From NCBI GenBank assembly GCA_937921825.1, contig CAKZVK010000117.1, positions 1 through 43,456 of the forward strand: a DNA stretch of 43,456 nucleotides, in the 5' to 3' direction. Positions 1-8,024 of the stretch are shown one piece after another. This stretch comes from an uncultured Saprospiraceae bacterium. Its GTDB lineage: Bacteria; Bacteroidota; Bacteroidia; Chitinophagales; Saprospiraceae. The first letter of the stretch is position 1. Each line of letters begins with the position of its first letter. The position numbers and the translations under genes are program-made. Below the pieces are notes generated by a model that was given only the letters and a program-made list of their open reading frames with translations, was not told where the DNA came from and made no database searches.

Positions 1-555
1 GACGACTTACAGCAAATCAAAGAAGCGATTAGACTTTCTCCCAGTTCTTATGGGCTTCAAGCATTTAAGATATTAGACATTAAGGATAAAGATATCCGTG
101 AGAAATTAAAACTTGCTTCCTATTGGCAACCACAAATTACAGAAGCATCGCACTTGTTAGTTTTCTGTGGATATGCTGATGTAAATGATGGGCATATTGA
201 TGAATACTTAAACCTAAAAGCCGATACTCAAGGTTTTGATGTAGAATTGCTAAAAGAGTTTCGCAATTTTATGAAGGTTTTTATAGAAGGACGAAAGAGT
301 GGCAAGCAAGTATGGACTGCCAAGCAAACCTATATTGCTTTAAGTAATGCAATAGCAGCCTGTGCTGAACTTAAAATTGATAGTACACCAATGGAAGGGT
401 TTGAAGCTGAAAAATATAATGAAATATTAGGACTAAGTAGCAAAGGATTAAAAGCGGATGCTTTATTGGCAATAGGTTATCGTAGTGATGAAGATAAAAC
501 ACAATATGATGTGAAGATTAGAAAACCAATGGAGAGCCTTTTTGAGATAGTATAA
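1..555 (+). CDS. NfsB-type NAD(P)H nitroreductase, 5' end cut off
   Basis: The frame is open from the first base, so the N-terminus lies outside the window; 184 codons remain of a family usually about 210 residues long. The visible part holds a PSSYGLQAF segment, typical of the FMN-binding loop of NfsB-like nitroreductases and dihydropteridine reductases, then ITEASHLLVF, and a C-terminal AIGYR segment followed by KIRKPMESLFE. Family members are FMN-dependent homodimers in the cytoplasm that reduce nitroaromatics or quinones with NAD(P)H. A TTG at 154 could be read as a start but lies inside the conserved domain. A small membrane protein follows 30 bp downstream and an AraC-type regulator after that, on the same strand. 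AraC regulators often control such reductases, so linkage is plausible but not shown. Family call is firm; substrate is unknown. Confidence 0.85.
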   Translation, partial: DDLQQIKEAIRLSPSSYGLQAFKILDIKDKDIREKLKLASYWQPQITEASHLLVFCGYADVNDGHIDEYLNLKADTQGFDVELLKEFRNFMKVFIEGRKSGKQVWTAKQTYIALSNAIAACAELKIDSTPMEGFEAEKYNEILGLSSKGLKADALLAIGYRSDEDKTQYDVKIRKPMESLFEIV

Positions 556-585
556 TCTTTAACATAAATATTCTAAGTCAGAATT

Positions 586-1050
586 ATGAAAATAACGCAA
601 CTTAAAAAGAGACCGAATATTGGGCAAGACAAAAAGTTGAATGATAAATTCACTCATTTCGAAAAACTGATTAACGAATTGAAGAAAAAGGAAATACCCT
701 CGGATATAGTTAGTTCAATAAACCAATATATTGAAGAGGTTAATTCCTTTTTGGGTTCTAATAAGGATTTTCGTGTACAAATTAGAAAATCAAAAAATAG
801 CATTTTGAAATTGATAAATAAAGAACTGAAACTTATTCCTAAAAACTTCTATCTTTTTAGATGGATGAGTATGGGAATATCAATTTTTGGAATCCCTCTT
901 GGAGCTGTTATAGCAACAAGTACAAAAATTTGGGGATTGTTTGGAATAGGAATTCCTATCGGAGTGATTATTGGAAAAGCAATAGGTGCAGGAATGGATA
1001 AAAAGGCATTTAAAGAGGGAAGACAACTCGATATAGTAGCTGTTGGGTAA
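586..1050 (+). CDS. Small hypothetical membrane protein
   Basis: This 154-residue protein is not recognised. Residues 1-88 are charged, Lys-rich and probably helical. Residues about 90-111 and 113-135 form two Gly/Ile-rich hydrophobic stretches that look like a membrane hairpin, followed by a short charged tail. There is no signal peptide, so a cytoplasmic N-terminus is likely. It lies 30 bp after the nitroreductase and 43 bp before the AraC-type regulator on the same strand, so the three may be co-transcribed. The gene is AT-rich, like its two neighbours. Function cannot be given. Confidence 0.6.
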   Translation: MKITQLKKRPNIGQDKKLNDKFTHFEKLINELKKKEIPSDIVSSINQYIEEVNSFLGSNKDFRVQIRKSKNSILKLINKELKLIPKNFYLFRWMSMGISIFGIPLGAVIATSTKIWGLFGIGIPIGVIIGKAIGAGMDKKAFKEGRQLDIVAVG

Positions 1051-1093
1051 TGTGCTTTGAATTCAATCTCTAAATTCTAAACAAAATATTCAA

Positions 1094-2002
1094 ATGAATG
1101 AAATAGTAAGAATAAACAACATTTCTCAAGTTCATGATTATTATGGATTGCATAAACCCAATCATCCATTAGTTTCTGTATTGAGGTCAAGAGATATTTG
1201 CAAGAGACAACCAGAACAAGTAAATTTTTTCTTCGATTTTTATCAAATTGCATTAATATCAGACTCCTTAGATTTTATGCAATACGGGAGAAGTGCTTGC
1301 GACTTTCAAGAGGAGGGGGTAATATTTACATCTCCTAAACAGGTAATGGCTTTTAATGGAGAATATAAAAACCCATCTGAAGAATCTGGCTGGTCAATTC
1401 TGTTTCATCCTGACCTAATCAGAAATTCAAATTTAGGTCACAATATAGATGATTATACTTTTTTCTCATATGATGCAAATGAAGCACTTCATTTGTCAGA
1501 AAATGAGAAAGTTTCTCTGTCAGGATTAGTCGATAAACTTGAAAAGGAAATTAATCACAATATAGATAAGCATAGCCAAAAGCTAATTACAACAAATATT
1601 GAATTGATATTAGATTATTGTTCAAGGTATTATGACAGACAATTTTATACCCGAACGAGTATAAACAAAGATACAGTCTCGAAATTTGAGAAGTTACTAA
1701 AGTCTTATTACAATTCTGATAAACAATTCGAGTTGGGCATACCATCCGTAAAGTATTGTGCAAAAGCATTGAATTTATCTCCAAACTATTTGAGTGATTT
1801 GTTAAAGAAAGAAACGGGAAGAAATGCACAAGAGCATATTCACTTTTATGTCATAGAAAAAGCTAAAACCAATTTATTGAACTCTAATTATTCCGTAAGT
1901 CAACTTGCTTACGATTTAGGTTTTGAGTACCCACAGCATTTTAGTAAGCTATTTAAAACCAAAACAGGAATAAGTCCTACTGAATATCGAAATTTGAATT
2001 GA
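1094..2002 (+). CDS. AraC-family transcriptional regulator
   Basis: The 302-residue protein has the usual AraC layout: a variable N-terminal sensing domain (about 1-190) and a C-terminal double helix-turn-helix DNA-binding domain (about 210-302). The first HTH is seen in VKYCAKALNLSPNYLSDLLK, and the second in VSQLAYDLGFEYPQHFSKLF followed by KTKTGISPTEYR, the classic AraC signature. The N-terminal part contains GEYKNPSEESGWSILFHPDL, which resembles the cupin-like half of regulators found beside oxidoreductases in Bacteroidota. It is the last gene of a same-strand group with the nitroreductase, which may be its target. The inducer is unknown. Confidence 0.88.
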   Translation: MNEIVRINNISQVHDYYGLHKPNHPLVSVLRSRDICKRQPEQVNFFFDFYQIALISDSLDFMQYGRSACDFQEEGVIFTSPKQVMAFNGEYKNPSEESGWSILFHPDLIRNSNLGHNIDDYTFFSYDANEALHLSENEKVSLSGLVDKLEKEINHNIDKHSQKLITTNIELILDYCSRYYDRQFYTRTSINKDTVSKFEKLLKSYYNSDKQFELGIPSVKYCAKALNLSPNYLSDLLKKETGRNAQEHIHFYVIEKAKTNLLNSNYSVSQLAYDLGFEYPQHFSKLFKTKTGISPTEYRNLN

Positions 2003-2336
2003 AAAAGAAAACTGAGCAGAACAATGTGTATGATGTTCATGCCTCCCATTCGGTCGGCACGCCACATACACCATCCGTTATATCACATATTTGCGGTGTT
2101 CCGAAAAAATACTGTAACTAAATAAATTGTAAATTGAGAACGATCATCAACGAAAGAAAAAAATATATCAGGCTACCGCCAGTTATCTTTCATTCACTAA
2201 CGTGAACATAAGCGATACCGCTAGCGCTGGCGAATTCAGAGTCTTGTTCTTGGCTGGCAAATAGTTACTACCGTTCAAACACAAACGGATGCTTTTGGCA
2301 TCTTAAACTGCAAAGTAATAAAGATCAGTCCTTTTT

Positions 2337-2364
2337 AATAACTGCAGTTGTATACATGATATAA
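2337..2364 (+). repeat. Short dispersed repeat, copy 1
   Basis: The 5' part aataactgcagttgt recurs at 16284 as aataactgcagctgt, and similarity runs on for about 27 bases (tgata followed by a/t-rich sequence). Both copies are intergenic. Nature unknown. Confidence 0.4.
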
Positions 2365-2443
2365 CATGCGATCATGACATCATATACGTCTCAGTTCACT
2401 TCTTCGGTGAATACTAAACGGTGTAGCTTAAGTTCCCCGTTCG

Positions 2444-2483
2444 GCGTAGTTTGCAGCATAGCCTTAAGAAGTAAAGCCAACTA
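2444..2483 (+). repeat. 40-bp direct repeat, left copy flanking higBA
   Basis: This sequence, beginning gcgtagtttgcagcatagcc, recurs in the same orientation at 3442-3481 with 37 of 40 bases identical. The two copies bracket the toxin-antitoxin genes, leaving about 960 bp between them. Confidence 0.8.
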
Positions 2484-2631
2484 CGTCACATGTACTAATC
2501 AAGATTCTGTCTTGAACTAAATACCTCTATGGTCCTGGATTGTAAGCTCGGTCGACGGTAAGACTATTGATAATCGTATAGCATCGAGGCAACATGCCAC
2601 GTTGATCTTTGGGTCTCGCTTTTCTGTTCTC

Positions 2632-3021
2632 CTAACTTGCCTTTTTAAGTTTATATGGTTTTAAAAAAGCATAGAAGTTCAATTTAAATTCTTCGCCCAA
2701 TTTCAAGGCTATTTGTTTCGTGATTTCTCTTCTATATTTAGTGATATCATTTACTAATTGCGGAGATACTCCTATACGTAAGGCTAATTCCTTCTGACTA
2801 ATATTGTTTTCTGAAATCAAATCAATTAATAACTCAACTGGATTCATGTCCAATAGATATTTCTCAGTTTGTTCATGGTTATATTTTTGAATTAGAAATG
2901 AGAGTAATTCAATTTCATCTTCATGATGGGGTGAATAACTTTCTGTTAATCTTTCTAATTGATCACAATAGTCATTGTACTGGCTATTATTTTTGATGAT
3001 GGTGTGGCTTAATTTTCTCAT
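2632..3021 (-). CDS. higA: HigA-type antitoxin (XRE family)
   Basis: The 129-residue protein has an acidic N-terminal half (about 1-60) and a C-terminal helix-turn-helix of the XRE type (about 65-110, with NISQKELALRIGVSPQLVND). It follows the toxin gene and overlaps it by four bases, giving the toxin-first order typical of hig loci. Family antitoxins bind and neutralise the toxin and repress their own promoter through the HTH. The larger N-terminal part is probably the toxin-neutralising region. The pair sits between 40-bp direct repeats in otherwise gene-poor DNA, which suggests it arrived as a unit. Confidence 0.88.
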   Translation of the reverse strand: MRKLSHTIIKNNSQYNDYCDQLERLTESYSPHHEDEIELLSFLIQKYNHEQTEKYLLDMNPVELLIDLISENNISQKELALRIGVSPQLVNDITKYRREITKQIALKLGEEFKLNFYAFLKPYKLKKAS

Positions 3022-3347
3022 TTACTGAACATATTTATTTCGCAGATATCAATTTTATCATACTGTTTGTGAGTACCTACAAATTTGACATACAAGTTGA
3101 TGAGCCTCTTTCCAAAATAGTAGCCTGTTATCAGCCTGTACTTATTTCCGCCTACCTTGAATACTATTCTATTTGAACTTTTACACTTGATAATATCGGC
3201 AGAATTGAATGTATTTAATACATCATTTGGTTTGTCCCATGTTACATCTTTCAACTTTTCATAAAATTTGATAAACGCATTAAGCATTTCTTTATCTCTT
3301 TTTACAGTTTCTAAGACATTAACCCACTTCACAAGATTTATCTTCAT
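3018..3347 (-). CDS. higB: HigB-type mRNA interferase toxin
   Basis: This 109-residue basic protein matches the HigB branch of the RelE superfamily: ADIIKCKSSNRIVFKVGGNK, then YRLITGYYFGKRLINLYVKF and VGTHKQYDKID near the end. HigB toxins cleave mRNA in the ribosomal A site, and the conserved Lys, Arg, His and Tyr residues in these segments are the expected active-site positions. The start codon is followed by MKINLV and there is no good upstream alternative. The antitoxin gene overlaps its 3' end by four bases, so the two are translationally coupled. The palindrome ttcgaa just upstream of the start may be part of an operator; this is inference. Confidence 0.9.
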   Translation of the reverse strand: MKINLVKWVNVLETVKRDKEMLNAFIKFYEKLKDVTWDKPNDVLNTFNSADIIKCKSSNRIVFKVGGNKYRLITGYYFGKRLINLYVKFVGTHKQYDKIDICEINMFSK

Positions 3348-3441
3348 ATTCGAAGATACAAAACTTAATTAAAATACGCAATATGCAGATTTTCTATAAC
3401 TCGAATTTCGTGCATATACAGTTTGGATTATTCATCATTCA

Positions 3442-3481
3442 GCGTAGTTTGCAGCATAGCCTTAAGAGGTATAGCCCACTA
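3442..3481 (+). repeat. 40-bp direct repeat, right copy flanking higBA
   Basis: It matches 2444-2483 at 37 of 40 positions in the same orientation and lies about 95 bp upstream of the higB start. Confidence 0.8.
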
Positions 3482-3488
3482 AGCGCTC

Positions 3489-3509
3489 ATCTAGGCTTGC
3501 AGCCTAGAT
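3489..3509. repeat. Perfect 9-bp inverted repeat
   Basis: The arms atctaggct and agcctagat are separated by three bases (tgc). No T-run follows, so it is not an obvious terminator. It lies just beyond the right direct repeat and may belong to the same element. Confidence 0.65.
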
Positions 3510-3609
3510 ACAATACGATTGTTTAGCAAAGACAATGAAGGTGGTTTCATGAAAACTCTGGGACTTATTAATAATATGTGTCTTATTGATTCAAAATTTT
3601 ATTCTTCTG

Positions 3610-3640
3610 GGTTTCGAGTCAGCCCTATGGGATCGAAACC
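3610..3640. repeat. 8-bp inverted repeat with inner stem
   Basis: The arms ggtttcga and tcgaaacc are perfectly complementary, with a 15-base middle that contains a smaller ccc-tat-ggg stem. It looks like a designed secondary structure or a recombination site rather than chance, but the role is unknown. Confidence 0.5.
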
Positions 3641-3739
3641 GCCAGTCTTCAGTAGCGATTCTTAACGGTGAGAAAATTAATAATCAAAGAGCACAGAGAC
3701 AACCTACCTCGCCGAACTTTGAGTACTGGAAGAAGCGAA

Positions 3740-4831
3740 TTAACTACAGCTCCGAATTAATTCAAATGGCAAGCATCTCGTACCTCGATCAAAGAAGAAA
3801 GAGATGTAAGTGTTATTCTTATCTTCTGGATACTCTTCAAAATACATATTAACACCAGCCGGCACTCTCTGACAATCAGCTTCATGTACTATAAGCTCAC
3901 AATCCTCATAAGAAATTGTTTTTTCGATATTGATGCTCGCTAAATCATAGTTGTAAGCTAGGTACTTACCTACGGATTTTTCATTTATGAAATAGTAAGC
4001 ACCTGATGACTTATCAAAAGACCTCTTATAAGTGCCTGGTACCAGCTCAGTAGCTAAGTCTGCGTAGCTGATGTTATCATCAAAAGCTGGGACGGGTATC
4101 CTGTGAGAGTTATTCTCCATATTCACTAATGCACCAGCAGGACTACTAGAGACTATCTTATATCTATCCTCTTCTTTGGTGATCGTCGTAATTAATTCTT
4201 TCTCTAGGTGATAGCTACCTTCTTGATTTAATTCATAAAGCACTTCATTGCTATAGTATTCTGGACTTTGGCAGCTGCCTATGCTTGGCGCTATTCTTTT
4301 GTAGTTATAAGTTATTTGTTCACCCTCATCTAGGTATAAAATTGTGTCTTTGATTGCTTCGATAAGGACTCCGTCAGAATAGTACTCACACCTGATGGGC
4401 AATTGCTCTTTACCATATAAATCGAAAGCTGGAATTTCTAAATTATAACTCGCCTCCCCTACGGTGCTTTCCTTCCAGAAATAATTGTGGGATAGATTTT
4501 TTATGCTCGTAAAGTAAGACTGGCTCGCTGCCTTCTGTTCTTCACCATCTAAGAATACTTTCAGTTCATTGTTGCTAGAAACCTTAACCTTTTGGCTAGG
4601 TCTAATTCTGAGCAGGGTCTTTGATTTGTCACAATTCTTGGCTTTGATAAGACCAGCCCCCTCTTTAGAATCTTCGAAGGCTATCGTCTGTGCAAGCATT
4701 TCATGAAAAGGGCCTCTATCCTTTGGAGAATAACAGTACCTCTGATTTTCTGCATAAAAATGATGGGCTATAAAGTAGCAGGAAAAGGAAAGTAGCGCTA
4801 AAGCAAGTGTGGCTTTCGTTGATGTTTTCAT
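3740..4831 (-). CDS. Hypothetical exported or membrane-anchored protein
   Basis: The 363-residue product is not recognised. It begins with two Lys residues and a hydrophobic stretch (about 8-24) that can serve as a signal peptide or single membrane anchor; SFSC at 15-18 resembles a poor lipobox. The rest is hydrophilic with many Tyr, Asp, Glu and a set of Cys residues. The product is therefore probably outside the cytoplasm. It stands alone, divergent from the T9SS plug-domain gene across a 340-bp gap. No catalytic motif is visible. Confidence 0.65.
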   Translation of the reverse strand: MKTSTKATLALALLSFSCYFIAHHFYAENQRYCYSPKDRGPFHEMLAQTIAFEDSKEGAGLIKAKNCDKSKTLLRIRPSQKVKVSSNNELKVFLDGEEQKAASQSYFTSIKNLSHNYFWKESTVGEASYNLEIPAFDLYGKEQLPIRCEYYSDGVLIEAIKDTILYLDEGEQITYNYKRIAPSIGSCQSPEYYSNEVLYELNQEGSYHLEKELITTITKEEDRYKIVSSSPAGALVNMENNSHRIPVPAFDDNISYADLATELVPGTYKRSFDKSSGAYYFINEKSVGKYLAYNYDLASINIEKTISYEDCELIVHEADCQRVPAGVNMYFEEYPEDKNNTYISFFFDRGTRCLPFELIRSCS

Positions 4832-5172
4832 ACTAGTAGGAATTGATGAATATAATGAGTTCTTTAAATTACTGAGATATGAAAAGAAATCGGGTGACGG
4901 GCTTTTGGTTTTAGAAAACTATAACATAATTGTTAAGGGGGTATTCTGGGCTTTACAAGCAACGAAATATCTCCTGGCTTATTAGGTAAGTCATGCACAT
5001 GAAAAGTCCTTTCCTAGAATAGTTTATGTATGATAAGGGAATAATGACGGCTTTAGCGTAAGCTCTCAATAATACTGTTTCTCTCTCTTTATAGCTGATT
5101 TTCCTATCAAAATGTTAATTTGACTTTCGTTTGTTTCTTTTGAGTTTGTAATTCGTTTAGAATATTGTGATT
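4832..5172. other. Intergenic region between divergent genes
   Basis: No gene is seen in these 341 bases. It must hold promoters for both neighbours. On the plus strand ttaatttg near 5115 is one base from the TAnnTTTG box of Bacteroidota promoters, but nothing decisive is visible. Confidence 0.4.
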
Positions 5173-6429
5173 ATGAAATACTTGTCCTTCGCTTTACTCC
5201 TACTCAGTAGCTCTCTGGCTGCACAGTTTGACAATATCTATTACGATAATGAAGTCTATGTAGATTACATAGAATCTATACAGTTTAGCCATGAAGGTCT
5301 TAGTCTTTCACTCCCTATCATAGATCTAAGAGGTGGACAGTTGTTTCTAGAGTTTGATGACAGAGATGGAGGCTTTAAAAATTATACCTATCATATTATA
5401 CACTGCGACAAAGACTGGAATCCTTCTCCTCTAGATGAGATAGAATATATAGATGGATTCAATGGAGAAGAAATAGATGGATTTAGATACTCTACCAATG
5501 CGTATTCTGAATATACCCACTATGAGCTAGCACTGCCTAATGAAGACCTAAGATGGTCTATCTCCGGCAATTATCTGCTTTCCATCTATGACCAGGATCA
5601 AGAAGTCACTGTGCTCACCAGACAGTTTATCGTGACCGAATCAGCTGTCTCACTAGGTGCAGATATAGTCCGACCTGATAACAGCCTGAAACGCAACAGC
5701 CACCAGGAACTAAAAGTGGCTATCAAAATGAAGGATCTGAGAGTGAGATCTCCACAAGAAGAAATATTCTTATCTATTATGCAGAATGGTAATACAAATT
5801 CTTCTTACCACAACTTACAGGGAACCTACGTCAGGGACAACACCATCTACTTTGACCAATATGATATGGTGACCTATCCTGCATTGAAAGAATTTAGAAA
5901 TTGTGATATCCGATCTCTGAAGTACAGAAGTGAATTTGTCTATTCCATAGATCAGGAAGATGGTGTGACTGATGTCCTCATGGATCTCGGAAGGAAAAGA
6001 GCGAATAAGCACTTTCATACCGAACCTGATGCCAATGGTGGTTTTATAATACAAAATAAGGACTTCGCTGATGGTGATGTCAGTGGCGAATATGTCAATG
6101 TCATTTTCACTCTAGAAGCTGAAAGAGAGTATGAAGAGAATATCTTTATCACTGGCGCCTTTACAGATTGGAAAGTCAGAGAGAAATATCAGATGGACTA
6201 CGACCTCACTCGAGGTCTATACACAAAGACCCTAACTCTAAAGCAGGGCTACTATGACTATATGTTTGCGCTAGAAAATGCTGACGGCATGCTAGAAATG
6301 GATCCTATAGAGGGCAGCTGGTATGAAGCAGAAAACGACTATCAGCTGATTGCTTATTACAGACCCTTCGGTGGGGAATACGATCGAGTGGTCGGTGTGA
6401 ATGTGGTGAATTCTAATCCGGATAATTAG
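5173..6429 (+). CDS. T9SS plug-domain (DUF5103) protein
   Basis: The protein has 418 residues from the ATG at 5173; a GTG two codons earlier is a weaker start. Residues 1-17 are a signal peptide ending LAAQ. The body matches the DUF5103 family, now named for the type IX secretion plug: an N-terminal domain with the LRGGQLFLEFDDRDGGFKNY and HIIHCDKDWNPS segments typical of the first plug domain, and a C-terminal Ig-like domain with FITGAFTDWKVREKYQMDYD, resembling a carbohydrate-binding-type fold. The Plug protein blocks the periplasmic side of the SprA translocon when cargo is absent. The many T9SS cargo genes in this window fit that role. Length matches the family. Distance from other T9SS core genes cannot be judged here. 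Confidence 0.85.
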   Translation: MKYLSFALLLLSSSLAAQFDNIYYDNEVYVDYIESIQFSHEGLSLSLPIIDLRGGQLFLEFDDRDGGFKNYTYHIIHCDKDWNPSPLDEIEYIDGFNGEEIDGFRYSTNAYSEYTHYELALPNEDLRWSISGNYLLSIYDQDQEVTVLTRQFIVTESAVSLGADIVRPDNSLKRNSHQELKVAIKMKDLRVRSPQEEIFLSIMQNGNTNSSYHNLQGTYVRDNTIYFDQYDMVTYPALKEFRNCDIRSLKYRSEFVYSIDQEDGVTDVLMDLGRKRANKHFHTEPDANGGFIIQNKDFADGDVSGEYVNVIFTLEAEREYEENIFITGAFTDWKVREKYQMDYDLTRGLYTKTLTLKQGYYDYMFALENADGMLEMDPIEGSWYEAENDYQLIAYYRPFGGEYDRVVGVNVVNSNPDN

Positions 6430-6471
6430 ATCAATTGATTTTTGAATTTGGATTTTTGAGTTTCTTGTTTC

Positions 6472-6499
6472 CCGCAGATTTCGCTGATTATCGCAGATC
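6472..6499 (+). repeat. Short degenerate cgcagatt-type repeat
   Basis: Three imperfect copies of a roughly 10-base unit (cgcagattt, cgctgatta, cgcagatc) follow the plug-domain gene. Similar strings are common between genes in Bacteroidota genomes. Confidence 0.5.
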
Positions 6500-6540
6500 T
6501 TTTGATTAATGCTCTGCTCACCCCTTATTCCCCTAAAGGG

Positions 6541-6727
6541 GCATCCTTTTCGCGGGCTGAGGTTCTCACTTCAGTGGGTTAGAGGGCAGAATGGCACATC
6601 CTTTTCGCGGGCTGAGGTTCTCCCTTCAGGGAGTTAGAGGGTTGAATGGCACATCCTTGGCGCGGGCTGAGGTTCTCCCTTCAGGGAGTTAGAGGGTTGA
6701 ATGGCACATCCTTTTCGCGGGCGGAGG
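6541..6727 (+). repeat. 55-bp tandem repeat array, left part
   Basis: Three full units and the start of a fourth repeat at an exact 55-base spacing (a common base falls at 6543, 6598, 6653 and 6708). Each unit carries a hairpin, ctccct-tc-agggag, followed by gttagagggttgaatggcac. In unit 1 both arms differ but still pair (ctcact with agtggg). The fourth unit is interrupted by the IS element at 6728 and continues at 8025. Confidence 0.9.
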
Positions 6728-6751
6728 TGTACCGTCCTAAAATAGGTTGAC
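6728..6751. repeat. IS terminal inverted repeat, left end (orfB side)
   Basis: It begins tgtaccgtcc and pairs with 8001-8024 at 20 of 24 positions. Confidence 0.88.
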
Positions 6752-6754
6752 AGG

Positions 6755-7651
6755 TTAATGAATAATTTCAGTCTTTAATTTATAATAGTTTTTCCATCTT
6801 TTCTTGATTGTCCCATCTTGCTTATGTGTTTTATTTGGAGTCATCATGTCACAGCTAAGGTGAGGTCTCAATTGGTTATATCTATATATCGCTTGACTCA
6901 CTGCTCGTGAAGGTTCATACTCCATCTCATTTATAAAGTGGTCAATGTATTCAGATTTTAGAATTCCATTTACTCTTTCTGCAATAGCGTTGTCTCTTGG
7001 ATTACCGTCTTGGGTCATGCTGATCTTTATCTCATAATCCTGCAATAGCTTTACATACTCATTGGAACAATATTGTATTCCTCGATCTGAATGATGAATT
7101 AATCCTCTGCATTGTTTCTCGTTTCGGAGTGCCATTTTAAGTGCTCTGATTGCATGTTCTGTTTCTAGTGATTGTCCCAGTTTGTAACCTACTATCTTGT
7201 GAGAGTAAGCATCAGTAATCAGGAATAGGTACTCGAACTTATCTTCATACTTTATGTATGTGATGTCACTGACCCATAGTTGATTAGGTTTATATGGAAT
7301 AAATTCTTTTATCAGATTTGGATATTTTTTGTAGTGATGGTACGAATTAGTAGTAACCGTCCTGCGTTTACGCTTTCTTATAAGCAATTGATTATCAGCC
7401 ATTAGGCTGAATAATTTATCACGTCCCATTTTTATTCCATTTCTGTATAAATCATCTTCTATGAGATCATATATCTTTCTTACTCCAATTCTAGGATGCA
7501 CCTTCCTGATTGCCTTGACAAGTTTCAGCACAACTTCATTACACAACTGGTTTTGAACTTGTCTTGATTTGTTCTGACTTACGGCTTGACGTGTGACACC
7601 AAACAACCTGTAGATTTTTCCTTTGCCGTATGTTGGATAAATACTACTCAT
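6755..7651 (-). CDS. IS3-family transposase OrfB (DDE integrase domain)
   Basis: The 298-residue product carries an N-terminal HTH_21-like region with the HPRIGVRKIY motif (about 54-63) and an rve integrase core. The DDE residues are visible: Asp in LWVSDITYI, Asp in IHHSDRGIQYCS, and Glu in DNAIAERVNGILKSEYI. It ends soon after RPHLSCDMMTPNKTH, the usual C-terminal pattern. Its frame is -1 relative to orfA and it is expected to be made mainly as a fused OrfAB protein by ribosomal frameshifting; its own ATG at 7651 overlaps the orfA stop. The gene appears intact. Confidence 0.95.
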   Translation of the reverse strand: MSSIYPTYGKGKIYRLFGVTRQAVSQNKSRQVQNQLCNEVVLKLVKAIRKVHPRIGVRKIYDLIEDDLYRNGIKMGRDKLFSLMADNQLLIRKRKRRTVTTNSYHHYKKYPNLIKEFIPYKPNQLWVSDITYIKYEDKFEYLFLITDAYSHKIVGYKLGQSLETEHAIRALKMALRNEKQCRGLIHHSDRGIQYCSNEYVKLLQDYEIKISMTQDGNPRDNAIAERVNGILKSEYIDHFINEMEYEPSRAVSQAIYRYNQLRPHLSCDMMTPNKTHKQDGTIKKRWKNYYKLKTEIIH

Positions 7652-7986
7652 TCTTTCGATTGCTTGGTATTTGACTTTTTTCTAATCTCTATTTTGAAAG
7701 TCTCCTCAGCTATTTCTATAATTTTTTCTGCTGCAATTCTTTTCATCTTCTCGTGTTCAAGAAGAGCTTCCAGTTCCTTAATTCTATTCTTATAATCCTT
7801 ATCATTAGATGACTCCATCTTAATTGTTTGTGGACCTAATTTACGAATCCATTTAGTGATAGTGCTATGACCTTTGATTCCGTATTTTTTTCTTACAACC
7901 TCCTTTGAACCACCTTTTAATACTTCATCAATCACTTTCAACTTTAATGATAAATCATAATGTTCGCTTGATCTTAATCCTGGCAT
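7648..7986 (-). CDS. IS3-family transposase OrfA (HTH protein)
   Basis: The 112-residue product holds an N-terminal helix-turn-helix (about 10-50, SLKLKVIDEVLKGGSKEVVR then GIKGHSTITKWIRK) that binds the IS ends, and a C-terminal heptad-like Leu/Ile stretch (about 68-100) for multimerisation, a normal OrfA layout. Near its end the codons AGA AAA AAG give the slippery site for the shift into orfB. OrfA alone is usually a regulator of transposition; OrfAB is the transposase. Confidence 0.93.
   Translation of the reverse strand: MPGLRSSEHYDLSLKLKVIDEVLKGGSKEVVRKKYGIKGHSTITKWIRKLGPQTIKMESSNDKDYKNRIKELEALLEHEKMKRIAAEKIIEIAEETFKIEIRKKSNTKQSKE
7675..7681 (-). other. A6G -1 frameshift signal in the IS
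   Basis: On the minus strand the heptamer AAAAAAG is in the phase A AAA AAG relative to orfA. A -1 slip enters the orfB frame, which stays open from there through the orfB ATG at 7651, giving a single OrfAB polypeptide of about 400 residues. Confidence 0.88.
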
Positions 7987-8000
7987 ACGTTTACTATTTG

Positions 8001-8024
8001 GTCAACCTATTTCAGGACAAGACA
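8001..8024. repeat. IS terminal inverted repeat, right end (orfA side)
   Basis: Its reverse complement begins tgtcttgtcc and matches the left end at 20 of 24 positions. Confidence 0.88.

Larger units (their letters stand above)
2003..2631. other. Long non-coding stretch before the toxin-antitoxin pair
   Basis: No convincing reading frame is seen in these 629 bases. They hold one copy of a 40-bp direct repeat (2444-2483), one copy of a short dispersed motif (2337-2364), and a weak inverted repeat (2026-2032 with 2065-2071). The many short palindromes and the lack of a gene suggest the remains of mobile or cassette-like DNA. Confidence 0.5.
3348..3739. other. Gene-poor stretch with palindromes
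   Basis: It contains the right copy of the 40-bp repeat, a perfect 9-bp hairpin at 3489-3509, and an 8-bp inverted repeat at 3610-3640. An 88-codon open frame at 3586-3852 runs through it and overlaps the end of the next gene; it has no recognisable domain and is probably not real. Confidence 0.5.
6728..8024 (-). mobile_element. Complete IS3-family insertion sequence
   Basis: The element is 1297 bp long. Its ends are 24-base inverted repeats with 20 matches (6728-6751 and 8001-8024), both beginning TGT. The bases agg at 6725-6727 and 8025-8027 are a 3-bp target duplication: removing the element and one copy restores a regular 55-bp repeat unit. Two overlapping frames, orfA and orfB, lie on the minus strand with a frameshift signal, as in active IS3 elements. 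Everything needed for transposition appears intact, so the insertion is probably recent. Confidence 0.95.

Noticed and set aside
2026-2071. Weak inverted repeat (gtgtatg with catacac) resembling an integron attC site
   Set aside because: Only 7 bp pair, the loop is over 30 bases, and no matching core sites of the form RYYYAAC and GTTRRRY were found at the right places.
3610-3640. Possible tRNA-like arm (ggtttcga ... tcgaaacc)
   Set aside because: No acceptor, D or anticodon arm can be drawn around it.
3586-3852. An 88-codon open frame after the TA module
   Set aside because: It has no known domain, runs through a palindrome and overlaps the end of the gene at 3740-4831 on the other strand; composition is not gene-like.
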